A stretch of DNA of 64,000 bases, from assembly GCF_040024445.1 (NCBI RefSeq), contig NZ_CP157276.1, forward strand, positions 4,402,001-4,466,000, in the 5' to 3' direction. Made by a program: the position numbers and the translations under genes. The stretch comes from Prescottella soli (lineage in GTDB: Bacteria > Actinomycetota > Actinomycetes > Mycobacteriales > Mycobacteriaceae). The notes beneath the pieces were generated by a model. It was not told where the DNA came from, searched no databases, and saw only the letters and a list, made by a program, of their open reading frames with translations. This document shows, in pieces, positions 15,822 to 24,117 of the stretch; within the stretch, counting starts at the first letter, position 1; the number at the start of each line of letters is the position of its first letter.

Positions 15822-16754
15822 ATGCCAGTCGCGCTGGTTGCGCTGTCCCACTCACCGCTGATCGGGCTCAACGATCCCGCTCAGCAGGTGCTCGACGAGG
15901 TCGATCACGCCGTTGCCGGGGCGCGGAAGTTCATCGAGGAGTTCGATCCCGAGGTCGTCGTGCTGTTCGCGCCCGACCACTACAACGGCTTCTTCTACGA
16001 GAAGATGCCCCCGTTCGCGATCGCCACGGGCGCAATCGCGGTGGGCGACTTCGGATCTGCGGAGGGTGGGATCCTCGTCGACGCGGAACTGGCCAACCGG
16101 ATCGCCGAGGGTGTGCTCGAGCGTGACATCGACCTGACGATCTCGGCCCGCATGGTGGTCGACCACGGCTTCGTGCAGCCGCTGGAGATGCTGTTCGGCG
16201 GCATCCAGTCGGTCCCGGTCGTGCCGGTGTTCATCAATGGTGTCGCGGCCCCGCTCGGCCCGGTGCGCCGCATCCGCCAGTTCGGCAAGGCGCTCGGCGA
16301 GGCGGCGTCGCTGCTCGACAAGCGGGTGCTGTTCCTGGCGTCCGGCGGCCTGTCGCACGACCCGCCGGTGCCGATCCTCGCGGGCGCCCCGCCGCGCGTG
16401 GCGGAGGCCCTGATTCTCGGCAACCCGCCCACCCCCGAGCAGCGTGCCCGCGGTGAGCAGCGCGTCGTGCAGTCCGGAATCGACCTGGCGGCCGGCACGT
16501 CCACCCGCAAGCCGCTGAATCCCGAGTGGGACAACGACGTTCTCGACATCGTCGCGTCCGGTGACCTCGAGCAGTTCGACGGCTGGTCCAACGAGTTCTT
16601 CGAGGAGCACGGCGGCGGGTCGTCGCACGAGGTGCGCACGTGGATCGCCGCGTACGCGGCGCTCGCGGCATCCGGTTCGTACGAGCTGCGGTCGCGCTAC
16701 TACCGCGCCATCCCCGAATGGGTCGCGGGCTTCGCGGTGACCACCGCGAAGTAG
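15822..16754 (+). CDS. mhpB: MhpB-type 2,3-dihydroxyphenylpropionate 1,2-dioxygenase (class III extradiol)
   Basis: 310 aa, close to the ~314 aa of E. coli MhpB. LigB-superfamily signatures: ALVALSHSPLIG at the N-terminus, VVLFAPDHYNGFFY, the VVDHGFVQPLE histidine and GGLSHDPP histidine expected for Fe(II) binding and acid-base catalysis. It should open 3-(2,3-dihydroxyphenyl)propionate or 2,3-dihydroxycinnamate at the meta position. AAGGAGCC precedes the ATG. Upstream steps are supplied by the Rieske dioxygenase and dihydrodiol dehydrogenase at 21-27 kb and downstream steps by the C-C hydrolase and hydratase there. Confidence 0.88.
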   Translation: MPVALVALSHSPLIGLNDPAQQVLDEVDHAVAGARKFIEEFDPEVVVLFAPDHYNGFFYEKMPPFAIATGAIAVGDFGSAEGGILVDAELANRIAEGVLERDIDLTISARMVVDHGFVQPLEMLFGGIQSVPVVPVFINGVAAPLGPVRRIRQFGKALGEAASLLDKRVLFLASGGLSHDPPVPILAGAPPRVAEALILGNPPTPEQRARGEQRVVQSGIDLAAGTSTRKPLNPEWDNDVLDIVASGDLEQFDGWSNEFFEEHGGGSSHEVRTWIAAYAALAASGSYELRSRYYRAIPEWVAGFAVTTAK

Positions 16755-16769
16755 CACGCACTTCGGTAC

Positions 16770-16802
16770 AGGGCCGGGCGTTCGTCGGGAACGCCCGGCC
16801 CT
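16770..16802 (+). terminator. Hairpin terminator after mhpB
   Basis: Perfect 14-bp stem (AGGGCCGGGCGTTC and its complement, loop GTCGG) 15 bp after the mhpB stop. It separates mhpB from the following hydrolase gene. Confidence 0.75.
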
Positions 16803-16858
16803 TGTCGTTCCGGGACCCAGGTGCTACCCATGAAGGACGCCTCGGGGGAGGAGACGAC

Positions 16859-17677
16859 ATGGTGACGTCGGCGTATCGCGGGGGATCCGGTGAACCCGTG
16901 CTGTTGCTGCACGGCTTCACGCTCTCGCATCACGTGTGGCATCGCGTGGTCGACGATCTGGCGTCGGACTACGACGTCCTCGCGCTGACGATGCCCGGGC
17001 ACTGGGGTGGACCGCGGCTGCGATGGCGCGATCTGGGGATCGGCGGGATCGCCGACGGCATCGAGCGGGAACTGGACGCGGTCGGGTGGGACACCTGCCA
17101 CGTCGTCGGGAACTCGCTGGGCGGTCCGGTGGCGTTCGAGCTAGAGCGCCGGGGCCGCGCGCGTTCGGTTGCGGGGGTCAACCCCGGTTTCGGGTGGAAG
17201 CGTTTCTCCCGCACCGAGTTCCGGGCGGGCTTCGGGTTCGTTGTGCAGTTCCCGCTGATGGCGCTCGCCCGGCTGCTCGGTGACCGTGCCGCGTCGAGTC
17301 GGTTGTTCCAGCGCCCTGTCATCGCGAACTGCAGCCACGATATTTCGGCCGTCGATCCCGACGACGCCACGAACGTCATCCGCGCGGTGTCGCACTGCAC
17401 CGTGTATCTGCCGATCCTGCTCGCGTTCCTGCGGGACGGCCCGCTGACCGGACTCGACCGGGTGACCGCACCGACCTCGCTGATCCTGGGGGAGTTCGAT
17501 TCGTTCCTGGCCCGGGACACGTGCATTCAGCGCTTTTTCGACGAGCTGCCCGGCGATGTCGAGGAGATCGTTCTGCCCGGTGTCGGGCACATCCCGATGC
17601 TCGAGGACTCGGACGGCGTGGCCCGCGCGCTGCGCACGCATCTCGAGCGAGTCGTGGGTTGCGACGACGTCGCCTGA
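16859..17677 (+). CDS. Alpha/beta-fold hydrolase
   Basis: 272 aa from the ATG at 16859, which has GGGGAGGAG upstream; longer open frame to 16640 is not coding-like. Oxyanion motif LLLHGFTLSHHVW, nucleophile elbow VGNSLGGP, acid in LILGEFDSF and catalytic His in GVGHIPM are in order, so it should be catalytically active. It is not a close relative of the C-C bond hydrolase at 22.6 kb, lacking the HGGGPGA signature. Followed on the same strand by an SDR gene; substrate unknown, possibly an ester or CoA-linked aromatic intermediate. Confidence 0.75.
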   Translation: MVTSAYRGGSGEPVLLLHGFTLSHHVWHRVVDDLASDYDVLALTMPGHWGGPRLRWRDLGIGGIADGIERELDAVGWDTCHVVGNSLGGPVAFELERRGRARSVAGVNPGFGWKRFSRTEFRAGFGFVVQFPLMALARLLGDRAASSRLFQRPVIANCSHDISAVDPDDATNVIRAVSHCTVYLPILLAFLRDGPLTGLDRVTAPTSLILGEFDSFLARDTCIQRFFDELPGDVEEIVLPGVGHIPMLEDSDGVARALRTHLERVVGCDDVA

Positions 17678-17832
17678 CGTCGAGTGACTGTTCGCGAGAC
17701 GAGAGGGTCCCATGACGGATTCCGGAGCCGGCGCCGGGTCGAGGCCTGGCGGGCCGCAGGGCCTCGGGGGTTACATGGAGAACGGATCGTCGTTGGTCGA
17801 TACGGGGCAGGTTGGCGAGGAAGGACACTGAG

Positions 17833-18594
17833 ATGTCGGGTCGGCTTGCGGGAAAGATCTGCGTGATCACGGGCACGGGCGGAGCCATGGGGCGCGCCAC
17901 CGCCCAGGTGTTCGCCCGGGAAGGAGCACGGATCGTCGGGTGCGATGTGGCGGTCGAGGCGGCGGAGGAGACCGCCGAACTGGTGCGCGCCGCCGGTGGG
18001 GAGATGGTGTCGCTGCAGCCGTGCCGGTTGAGCGATCCCGCCGGATGCGCGCGGCTGGTCGAGTTCGCGACGGACCGGTTCGGCGGGATCGATGTGCTGT
18101 TCAACCTCGCCGGTCGGGCCTACTTCGACCGCCTCGAAGACATCAGCGACGCCGACTGGGACAGCGCGCGGCGGGACGAGGTTGACCTTGTCTTTTACCT
18201 CACCCGCGCGGCCTGGCCCTGGCTGAAGGCCAGCCATGGAGTGGTGGTGAACATGGCGTCGCTCAACGGTTCGCTCAGCTTCAAGCAGATCCCGTCCCTG
18301 TCACACACCGCGAACAAGGCGGCGGTCATCGGCATGACCCGGCAACTTGCGCTGGAGGGCAGCGAGCATGGGATCCGCGTCAACTCGATCTCGCCCGGCC
18401 TGATCGAGAGCAAGGCCACCGAGGCGCAGTTGGCGGACGCTGAGTGGACCAGGGCCATGGTCGGCCGGACACTGCTGGGTCGGTTCGGTCGGCCCGAGGA
18501 GGTCGCGAACGTCGCGCTCTTCCTCGCGTCCGACGAGAGCTCGTACGTCACCGGTGTCGACCTCATCGTCGACGGGGGCATGCGGGTCTGGTGA
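17833..18594 (+). CDS. SDR-family protein with His in place of the catalytic Tyr
   Basis: 253 aa from the ATG at 17833 (AAGGA 8 bp upstream; an ATG at 17812 is possible). Cofactor motif TGTGGAMG (13-20) and NLAG (92-95) are fine and S143 and K162 sit at the expected spacing, but the motif reads SHTANK, putting His158 where the catalytic Tyr should be. C-terminal features (SPGLIESKAT, VTGVDLIVDGG) are normal. Either the protein uses His as acid-base, or it acts as a non-redox SDR. It lies 155 bp after the alpha/beta hydrolase gene and converges on the nuclease-like gene. Confidence 0.75.
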   Translation: MSGRLAGKICVITGTGGAMGRATAQVFAREGARIVGCDVAVEAAEETAELVRAAGGEMVSLQPCRLSDPAGCARLVEFATDRFGGIDVLFNLAGRAYFDRLEDISDADWDSARRDEVDLVFYLTRAAWPWLKASHGVVVNMASLNGSLSFKQIPSLSHTANKAAVIGMTRQLALEGSEHGIRVNSISPGLIESKATEAQLADAEWTRAMVGRTLLGRFGRPEEVANVALFLASDESSYVTGVDLIVDGGMRVW

Positions 18595-18649
18595 CCGGCG
18601 GACCCGGACGAGGTCGAGCGTCTCGCCCGACCGTGCGGTGCGGCGACCC

Positions 18650-19666
18650 TCACTGTGACGTCGAAGCGCCACCGTTCCGAGCAGTATCGAGTCGTACGTC
18701 GGCAACCAGGCCGTAGTGATCCGAGCCGACGACGTCGATGCGTTCGAGAGACGTCGCCTGTGCGCCTTTCGTGAGGATGTGGTCGATGCCGACAACCGCC
18801 GGATAGCGTTTGTCGGTCGGGTACGTCGGCAGGATGCCCGCGCCCAACTGGTCCGCCGCATCGACATACCCGCCGCGTCGCAGATCGCGGAACTTCCGGT
18901 GCGCGTAGGTGGCGTTGAAGTCGCCGCTCACGATCACGTTGTCATGTGTCGCAGCCGAATCCAGTTCGTCGCGCAACCGATCGAAGTCCTCGGTCCAGTC
19001 GGCTGCCGGCGCGATGTATGCGGGCACCGGATGTACGTCGTACAGCACCACCGGCTGCGGCAGGCCGGCGTCCACCTCGATCGCCAGATTCGTCAGGGCC
19101 ATCCCGTCGACCCGCCGCCCGTTCGACAGCGGCAGCCGGCTGTAGATCCCGCCGCCGCCACCGCCTGTCACATGAGGCGCCAGATACGTGTGCGGCAGAA
19201 CGTCCTCGAGCCCCGCCGCCCGCAGCGCCTCCACGGACGGCTCCGTCAACTCCTGGATCGTGAGCACGTCGACACCTCGATCGCGCACCGACTGCACCAG
19301 CGTCGCCGGGTCCGCGGATCCCACCATGATGTTGGACTGCATCACCCGGATCGACGGGCCCGTCGGTTCTGCACGCTCGCCGCCCGCACCTCCCACCCAC
19401 AACGGTCCGAACGCCCAGGCGCCCAGCGCCAGGACAACCGCGGAGATCCCGAGCAGGATCCACTGCCGCGCGGCAGCGGTGACGAGCACGCCGACGATCG
19501 TCACCGCCAAGAGCAGCGGAGCGAACGAGGCCGCCACGATGACGACGTTGTTGGAGGCGCCTGAACGAAATGCGACCAGCGCGGCGAGGCCCGACGCGAT
19601 CCCGGCACCGCCGACGACCGCCGCCGCCCGGCGAAGTGCGATCGCACCCCTCATCGGAACCCCCAT
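18650..19666 (-). CDS. Membrane-anchored endonuclease/exonuclease/phosphatase-family protein
   Basis: 338 aa. The first ~90 residues hold three hydrophobic helices (about 15-33, 40-62, 66-90); from 105 on is an EEP domain with RVMQSNI, TIQELT (metal-binding Glu), SGDFNAT, IDHIL and GSDHYGL. Such membrane-bound EEP proteins in actinobacteria are thought to act outside the membrane on phosphodiesters, possibly phospholipids or nucleic acid; this is family knowledge, not visible here. It lies inside the aromatic region without obvious link to it. An ATG 12 bases downstream is another start option. Confidence 0.8.
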   Translation of the reverse strand: MGVPMRGAIALRRAAAVVGGAGIASGLAALVAFRSGASNNVVIVAASFAPLLLAVTIVGVLVTAAARQWILLGISAVVLALGAWAFGPLWVGGAGGERAEPTGPSIRVMQSNIMVGSADPATLVQSVRDRGVDVLTIQELTEPSVEALRAAGLEDVLPHTYLAPHVTGGGGGGIYSRLPLSNGRRVDGMALTNLAIEVDAGLPQPVVLYDVHPVPAYIAPAADWTEDFDRLRDELDSAATHDNVIVSGDFNATYAHRKFRDLRRGGYVDAADQLGAGILPTYPTDKRYPAVVGIDHILTKGAQATSLERIDVVGSDHYGLVADVRLDTARNGGASTSQ

Positions 19667-19745
19667 GCTTCGTCGAGTCGGACGCCGCGAGCCTATCCGT
19701 TTCGTCCGGTGCGCGGAGCCGACGACAGTCCGGCGTGGGGAACGG

Positions 19746-19787
19746 CTGAAGGGCGGTCGGATTCGTGCGAATCCGACCGCCCTTCAG
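19746..19787 (-). terminator. Perfect 20-bp hairpin terminator
   Basis: Arms 19746-19765 and 19768-19787 are perfectly complementary with a 2-nt loop. It sits 12 bp past the stop of the minus-strand operon that runs from 27.9 to 19.8 kb and so marks its end. Confidence 0.85.
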
Positions 19788-19798
19788 GGCTGGCTAGG

Positions 19799-20197
19799 TC
19801 AGAGGGGTAGGTCGTTGACGGCGGTCGGCGCGTCCGCGACCCAGCCCGGTTCCAGGACCAGGAGGGAGAGTTCGGCGATCGCACCACGTTCCCCGGGTAC
19901 GTCGACGTCGACGACGTACCGGAATCCGGCGTCCTCGGCGAAGCCGACCGCGTCCAGATCGCCCGCCGGAACCGGCAGCACGATCCGTCGACACGCCGAG
20001 TACTCGCGGAGGATCCGTTCACCGAGCTCGCGCAGTACCCGGGCGTCGCGCAGTCCGTCGATGTCGAGTTCGAGGTCGGCGACACCGGCGGGGTAGGCGT
20101 TCCCGAGGGGCCCGCGCACGGCGTACCGTGCGCGGACCTCGACCGGGGTGCCGCTGTCGTCGACCGCGTACGTCAGCGGCCAGCCCGGCGTGCTCAT
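19799..20197 (-). CDS. Hypothetical protein, last gene of the dioxygenase operon
   Basis: 132 aa. The ATG at 20197 overlaps the acyl-CoA ligase stop (ATGA), so it is translationally coupled to the pathway. No family recognised. Weak resemblance to an acetyltransferase fold near the end: 'DAVGFAEDAGFRYVVDVDVPG' is like the GNAT ...EKxGF... segment, but an acetyl-CoA pyrophosphate loop is not evident. Rich in Asp, Glu and Val, no signal or membrane segment. Position suggests an accessory role in the aromatic acid pathway. Confidence 0.7.
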   Translation of the reverse strand: MSTPGWPLTYAVDDSGTPVEVRARYAVRGPLGNAYPAGVADLELDIDGLRDARVLRELGERILREYSACRRIVLPVPAGDLDAVGFAEDAGFRYVVDVDVPGERGAIAELSLLVLEPGWVADAPTAVNDLPL

Positions 20198-21795
20198 CGG
20201 TTCAGCGAACCGCGGCCGTCGGCGGCGAGCTTACGCAGCTCGACCTTGTCGAGCTTTCCGGAACCGTTGCGCGGCAACGAGTCCAGAACGAGGATCTCCT
20301 TCGGCAGCTTGTAGCGGGCGAGGCGCTCGCTGGTGAAGTCCCGAATCTCCTCGAGCGTCGGATCGGTGTCGGTCGAGACGACCAGGACGGCGACGACGAT
20401 CTCGCCCCACTTGGGGTCCGGTGCGCCGACGACCGCGGCGTCCGTGACACCCGGGTACTCGACGAGCACCCGCTCGACCTCGGCCGGGTAGACGTTCTCG
20501 CCACCCGAGATGATCATGTCCTTGATCCGGTCGACGATGTAGAGGAAGCCCTCCTCGTCGAGGCAGCCCAGATCGCCCGAGTGGAACCAGTTCTCGGCGT
20601 CGAACGCCGCGGTCGTCGCCTCCTGGTTGGCCCAGTAGCCGGGCGTCACGTTCGGGCCGCGCACACAGATCTCGCCGGCCGCGTTCGGCTCGGTTACGGT
20701 CGCGCCGGTCACCGGGTCGATGATCTTGATCTCGGTGAACGGCATCGGCAGACCGGCCGACGACGCCCGCTCTAGTGTCCGCTCGGGCGGCAGCGACGTC
20801 GCGAACGGTGCGGTCTCGGTCAGACCCCACGCCTGCTGCAGCGCGACACCGTGGTGGCCGTACTCCTTGACCAGGCTCGGCGGCACGGGCGCGCCGGCCA
20901 CAATGGCGGACCGCAACTGCGACAGGTCCGCGTCCGCGAACTGCGGCAGCTGGGCGATCGCCGAGAACATCGCCGGCACCGCGAAGATCGTGTTGACCTT
21001 GTACTCGATCAGGTCGGTGAGCGTGCGGGCCGGGTCGAACGTGCGGCGCACCAGCGTGGCACCGCCGCGGGCGAGGCTGCGCAGCGTGAACGAGTTGAGG
21101 CACCCGATGTGGAACAGCGGCGCCACCGCGAGGTTGACGTCGCTGCGGCTGGTCTCGACCACCGAGTCCACGTTGAACGAGTTCCACCAGATGTTGCCGT
21201 GCGTGAGCATGACGCCCTTGGGGCGTCCGGTCGTGCCCGACGTGTACATCAGCGCGGCCAGATCGTCCGCGAAACGGGGGACCGGGGTCAGCTCGACGCC
21301 CTGGGCCGCGCCGCGCGCGAGGGCCGCCGTCAGGCGCTCCCAGCGCTCGGACGGCTCGTCGGTCAGCGGCACCGCGTCGTCGTTGTCGACCGCGAACATG
21401 CGCGCCGGCAGGACGGCCGGATCGATCTCGTCGACGACCGCCATGTGGCAGGGCTCGACAACCAGGACGCGAGGTCCGAAATCGCCCAGCTGGTAGGCGA
21501 TCTCGGCGGCGGCGAGGCGGAAGTTCACCGGAACGAACACCGCGCCCACCCACGCCGAAGCCAGGTAGGTCACGAGGAACGTCGGGCTGTTCAGGCCGAG
21601 GTACGCCACCCGGTCGCCCTTGCGGACTCCCGACGCGTGGAGGGCCACCGCCATCGCGTGCACCCGCTCGGTGAGCGTGCGGTAGTCGATGGTGTGGTCC
21701 TCGTAGATCAGCGCTGTGCGGGCGCCGTGCAGTCGGCCCAGGTTCTGGAGCGCACGGGCCGGGCTGATGTCCACAGGGGTCTTCTCGGTGCTCAC
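20194..21795 (-). CDS. Acyl-CoA synthetase (AMP-forming, FadD-like)
   Basis: 533 aa from a GTG at 21795 that overlaps the preceding SDR stop. ANL-superfamily motifs: YTSGTTGRPKG (184-194), WGLTET, the YxSGD-type GDLGCLDEEGF, VDRIKDMIISGGENVYP and the C-terminal GSGKLDK with the catalytic Lys. It would activate a carboxylic acid (aromatic acid, side-chain acid or a chain released by ring cleavage) to its CoA thioester. Being coupled to the dioxygenase pathway genes, it suggests either that the substrate's side chain is beta-oxidised, or that the C-C hydrolase releases an acid product that must be activated. Confidence 0.87.
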   Translation of the reverse strand: MSTEKTPVDISPARALQNLGRLHGARTALIYEDHTIDYRTLTERVHAMAVALHASGVRKGDRVAYLGLNSPTFLVTYLASAWVGAVFVPVNFRLAAAEIAYQLGDFGPRVLVVEPCHMAVVDEIDPAVLPARMFAVDNDDAVPLTDEPSERWERLTAALARGAAQGVELTPVPRFADDLAALMYTSGTTGRPKGVMLTHGNIWWNSFNVDSVVETSRSDVNLAVAPLFHIGCLNSFTLRSLARGGATLVRRTFDPARTLTDLIEYKVNTIFAVPAMFSAIAQLPQFADADLSQLRSAIVAGAPVPPSLVKEYGHHGVALQQAWGLTETAPFATSLPPERTLERASSAGLPMPFTEIKIIDPVTGATVTEPNAAGEICVRGPNVTPGYWANQEATTAAFDAENWFHSGDLGCLDEEGFLYIVDRIKDMIISGGENVYPAEVERVLVEYPGVTDAAVVGAPDPKWGEIVVAVLVVSTDTDPTLEEIRDFTSERLARYKLPKEILVLDSLPRNGSGKLDKVELRKLAADGRGSLNR

Positions 21796-22628
21796 AGATC
21801 GTCTCCGCCCGCTGCGGTGCGGAACCCGCGCGCGGCGATACCGCCGTCGACGGGGATGATCGCACCGGTGATGTTGGAACTGTTGGCCGACGAGGCCAGC
21901 AGCACGTACGGCGCCGTGAAGTCGGCAGGGTCGACGCTCGCGTCGTGCAGCGGCAGCAACGGGTTGTCGCCCGTCGTGGCGCTGCGCGCGAACGACGTCT
22001 CGATCGAGCGGTCGGCCATCCCCATCGACTCGGGCCCGCGCAGGTCGGTGCGCATGCCGCCGGCGGCGACGCCGTTGACACGCACCTTCGGGGCCAGCTC
22101 GTAGGCCAGCTCGAGCACCAGTCCGCGGCAGGCGTGCTTGCTCGCGGTGTACAGCGGACCGCCTCCGTTCGGGTAGAAGGCCGAGTTCGACAGCGTCATC
22201 ACGATGCTGCCGCGGGTCTTGACCAGCTCGCGCCACGCGGCCTCGACGGCCAGCAGGTAGCCCTTGACGTTGATGGCGAACAGTTCGTCGAACGCCGCGG
22301 ACAACGACTCCCCGTCGAGTCGGGTGATCGAGCGCTGGTAGTCCCAGATGCCGGCGTTCGGCACCAGCGTGTCGAGTTTACCGAAGCGCGCGACGGCCTC
22401 GGAGACCGCACGATGCTGGTCGGCGGTGGAGCGGACGTCGGCCTCGACGGTGTGGATGCGGTCCGCGCGGCCTCCGGCCGACTCGACGAGCTCGCTCAGC
22501 TTGGCCGGGTCACGGTCGGCGACGACGACCGACGCGCCCTCGTCGAGGAACCGCTCGGCGACGGCCCGGCCCAGTCCGGAGCCGCCGCCGGTGATGAGGG
22601 CGACGTTGCCCTCGAGCCAGCCGGTCAC
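21792..22628 (-). CDS. cis-dihydrodiol dehydrogenase (HcaB/BphB-like SDR)
   Basis: 278 aa, GTG start at 22628 overlapping the hydrolase stop (GTGA). ALITGGGSGLGRAVAERF, VPNAGIWDY and the catalytic YTASKHA match the BphB/HcaB branch, including its characteristic 'PNAGIWD' stretch. It should oxidise the cis-dihydrodiol made by the Rieske dioxygenase to the catechol with NAD+. The insertion FYPNGGGPLYTASK is also typical of this branch. Substrate class inferred from the neighbouring MhpB-type ring-cleavage enzyme: 2,3-dihydroxy-phenylpropanoid. Confidence 0.85.
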   Translation of the reverse strand: MTGWLEGNVALITGGGSGLGRAVAERFLDEGASVVVADRDPAKLSELVESAGGRADRIHTVEADVRSTADQHRAVSEAVARFGKLDTLVPNAGIWDYQRSITRLDGESLSAAFDELFAINVKGYLLAVEAAWRELVKTRGSIVMTLSNSAFYPNGGGPLYTASKHACRGLVLELAYELAPKVRVNGVAAGGMRTDLRGPESMGMADRSIETSFARSATTGDNPLLPLHDASVDPADFTAPYVLLASSANSSNITGAIIPVDGGIAARGFRTAAGGDDL

Positions 22629-23494
22629 TGATCCTCCAGGAAATCCACCACGAGCCGCTCGAACTCCTTCTGGCGCTCGACCTGGACCCAGTGGCCGCAC
22701 CGGCTGAACGCGTGCAGCTGCACGTTCGGGATCTGCTTGAGCATCAGCTGCGAGCCCTCGAACGTGATGGTGCGGTCGTCCGTGCCCCACAGCAGCAGCG
22801 TCGGCGCCTTGATCTTGTGGGCGTCGCGCCACAGCGGATCCATGCCGTGACGACGCGCGAACGCGGCGTTGTAGCGGTGGTAGAACTCGATGTGGCTCTC
22901 GTCCAGCGACGCCTCGTAGCGGGCCTGGATGTTCGCGTCGTCGAACTGCTTCGGGTCGGCGACCATCGTGCGGACGAAGTCCTTCATCTTCTTCACGGTC
23001 GGGCCGCCGCCGTTGTAGTAGCGGAACATCGCCTTCTGGCCCTCGGTCGGCGTCGGGCCGAACGGCAGCCAGCCGCCGCCCGGGGCCATCAGTACCAGCC
23101 GGGTGACCCGCTGCGGGATCGCCAGCGCCAGCGCGATCGCCGCGGCGCCACCGAGGCTGTTACCCATCAGGTGGAACTCGTCGATGCCCAGCGCGTCGAG
23201 CGTCTGGATCAGCGCGTCGACGGTGATCTGCGTGATGCTGCGCTCCTGGAGGTCCTCCTCCGTGGGGCGGTAGCTGCCGCCGAAGCCGGGCTGGTCCGGC
23301 AGCACGACGCGGAAGTGCGGCGTCAGGGCCGGCAGGTTCTGGCTGTAGTTGGCGATCGCCGACGCGCCCGGCCCGCCGCCGTGCAGCATCACCAGGACCG
23401 GGCCGCTGCCGGCCTCGCTCACCTTGATGGTGCCGAGCGAGGTCTCGACCTCGCGGGTGGTCAGGGCAGTCTCCGCCGCTGCATTCGTTGTCAC
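22625..23494 (-). CDS. Meta-cleavage product C-C hydrolase (MhpC/BphD-like)
   Basis: 289 aa, GTG start at 23494. MLHGGGPGASAIANY is the diagnostic oxyanion region of C-C bond hydrolases; nucleophile Ser113 in MGNSLGG; Asp in WGTDDRTI and His in FSRCGHWVQVER complete the triad. It splits the ring-opened product (2-hydroxy-6-oxo-nona-2,4-diene-1,9-dioate type for a phenylpropionate pathway) into 2-hydroxypenta-2,4-dienoate plus a second acid. The former goes to the hydratase at 27.1 kb. Confidence 0.88.
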   Translation of the reverse strand: MTTNAAAETALTTREVETSLGTIKVSEAGSGPVLVMLHGGGPGASAIANYSQNLPALTPHFRVVLPDQPGFGGSYRPTEEDLQERSITQITVDALIQTLDALGIDEFHLMGNSLGGAAAIALALAIPQRVTRLVLMAPGGGWLPFGPTPTEGQKAMFRYYNGGGPTVKKMKDFVRTMVADPKQFDDANIQARYEASLDESHIEFYHRYNAAFARRHGMDPLWRDAHKIKAPTLLLWGTDDRTITFEGSQLMLKQIPNVQLHAFSRCGHWVQVERQKEFERLVVDFLEDQ

Positions 23495-23540
23495 TGTTCA
23501 CGCGCTCCTGTGTCTGGGAAGAGTCGGTGGCTGGGGGCGA

Positions 23541-24110
23541 TCAGAAGAAGGTGCTGATGTTCTTGGCCAGCAACACGTTCTGATCGAGCAGGATCTTGCG
23601 GCGGGCAACGACGAGCGACCCGTCAGGGCCGTCGGGGTTCTCGCGGAGGATGTCCTCGCGGCCGCCGGAGTAGATGTCGACCTCACGCTCGAGCCGGTTG
23701 CGGTAGACGAGGAAGTTCGATCGCACGTACCACTGCCCGACCTCGCGCTCGTCCTCGTCGGTGTGCCGGACGACGACGTTGCTCACCAGGTGCCGGGTGC
23801 GCGACGGCGGATCCTCCGCCCACGCCATGCCGGAGTCGAAGCGGCGGATGCGCCACGCCAGGCTGGCGCGGGTCTCGTCGAAGAACGCGGCCTCGCCGCG
23901 CGCGGCCACCGCGAGCGACTGCTGGCGGCGCAGCCGGTTGGTCCGGGTGGGGGCCCAGTAGTGCAGGTCCTCGGCGAGCAGGTCGAGCCAGTCGGTGAAC
24001 CGGCCGTCGTCGATCAGTTCGGCTTCGTGGAAGTACAGCTGCTGCACCCGGAAATGGGTGTCGGCGTCAGCGGCGGGCCGCTGAGACGGGAGGGCATTTT
24101 CGGTTGCCAT
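23541..24110 (-). CDS. Aromatic-ring-hydroxylating dioxygenase beta subunit
   Basis: 189 aa, SnoaL-like fold of Rieske dioxygenase small subunits: HFRVQQLYFHEAELIDDGRFTDWLDLLAEDLHYWAP at the N-terminus and the conserved SGGREDILR / ARRKILLDQNVLLAKNIS end. It has no cofactor and completes the alpha3beta3 oxygenase. Separated from its alpha subunit gene by the ferredoxin and reductase genes. Confidence 0.92.
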   Translation of the reverse strand: MATENALPSQRPAADADTHFRVQQLYFHEAELIDDGRFTDWLDLLAEDLHYWAPTRTNRLRRQQSLAVAARGEAAFFDETRASLAWRIRRFDSGMAWAEDPPSRTRHLVSNVVVRHTDEDEREVGQWYVRSNFLVYRNRLEREVDIYSGGREDILRENPDGPDGSLVVARRKILLDQNVLLAKNISTFF

Positions 24111-24117
24111 CAGTCAG

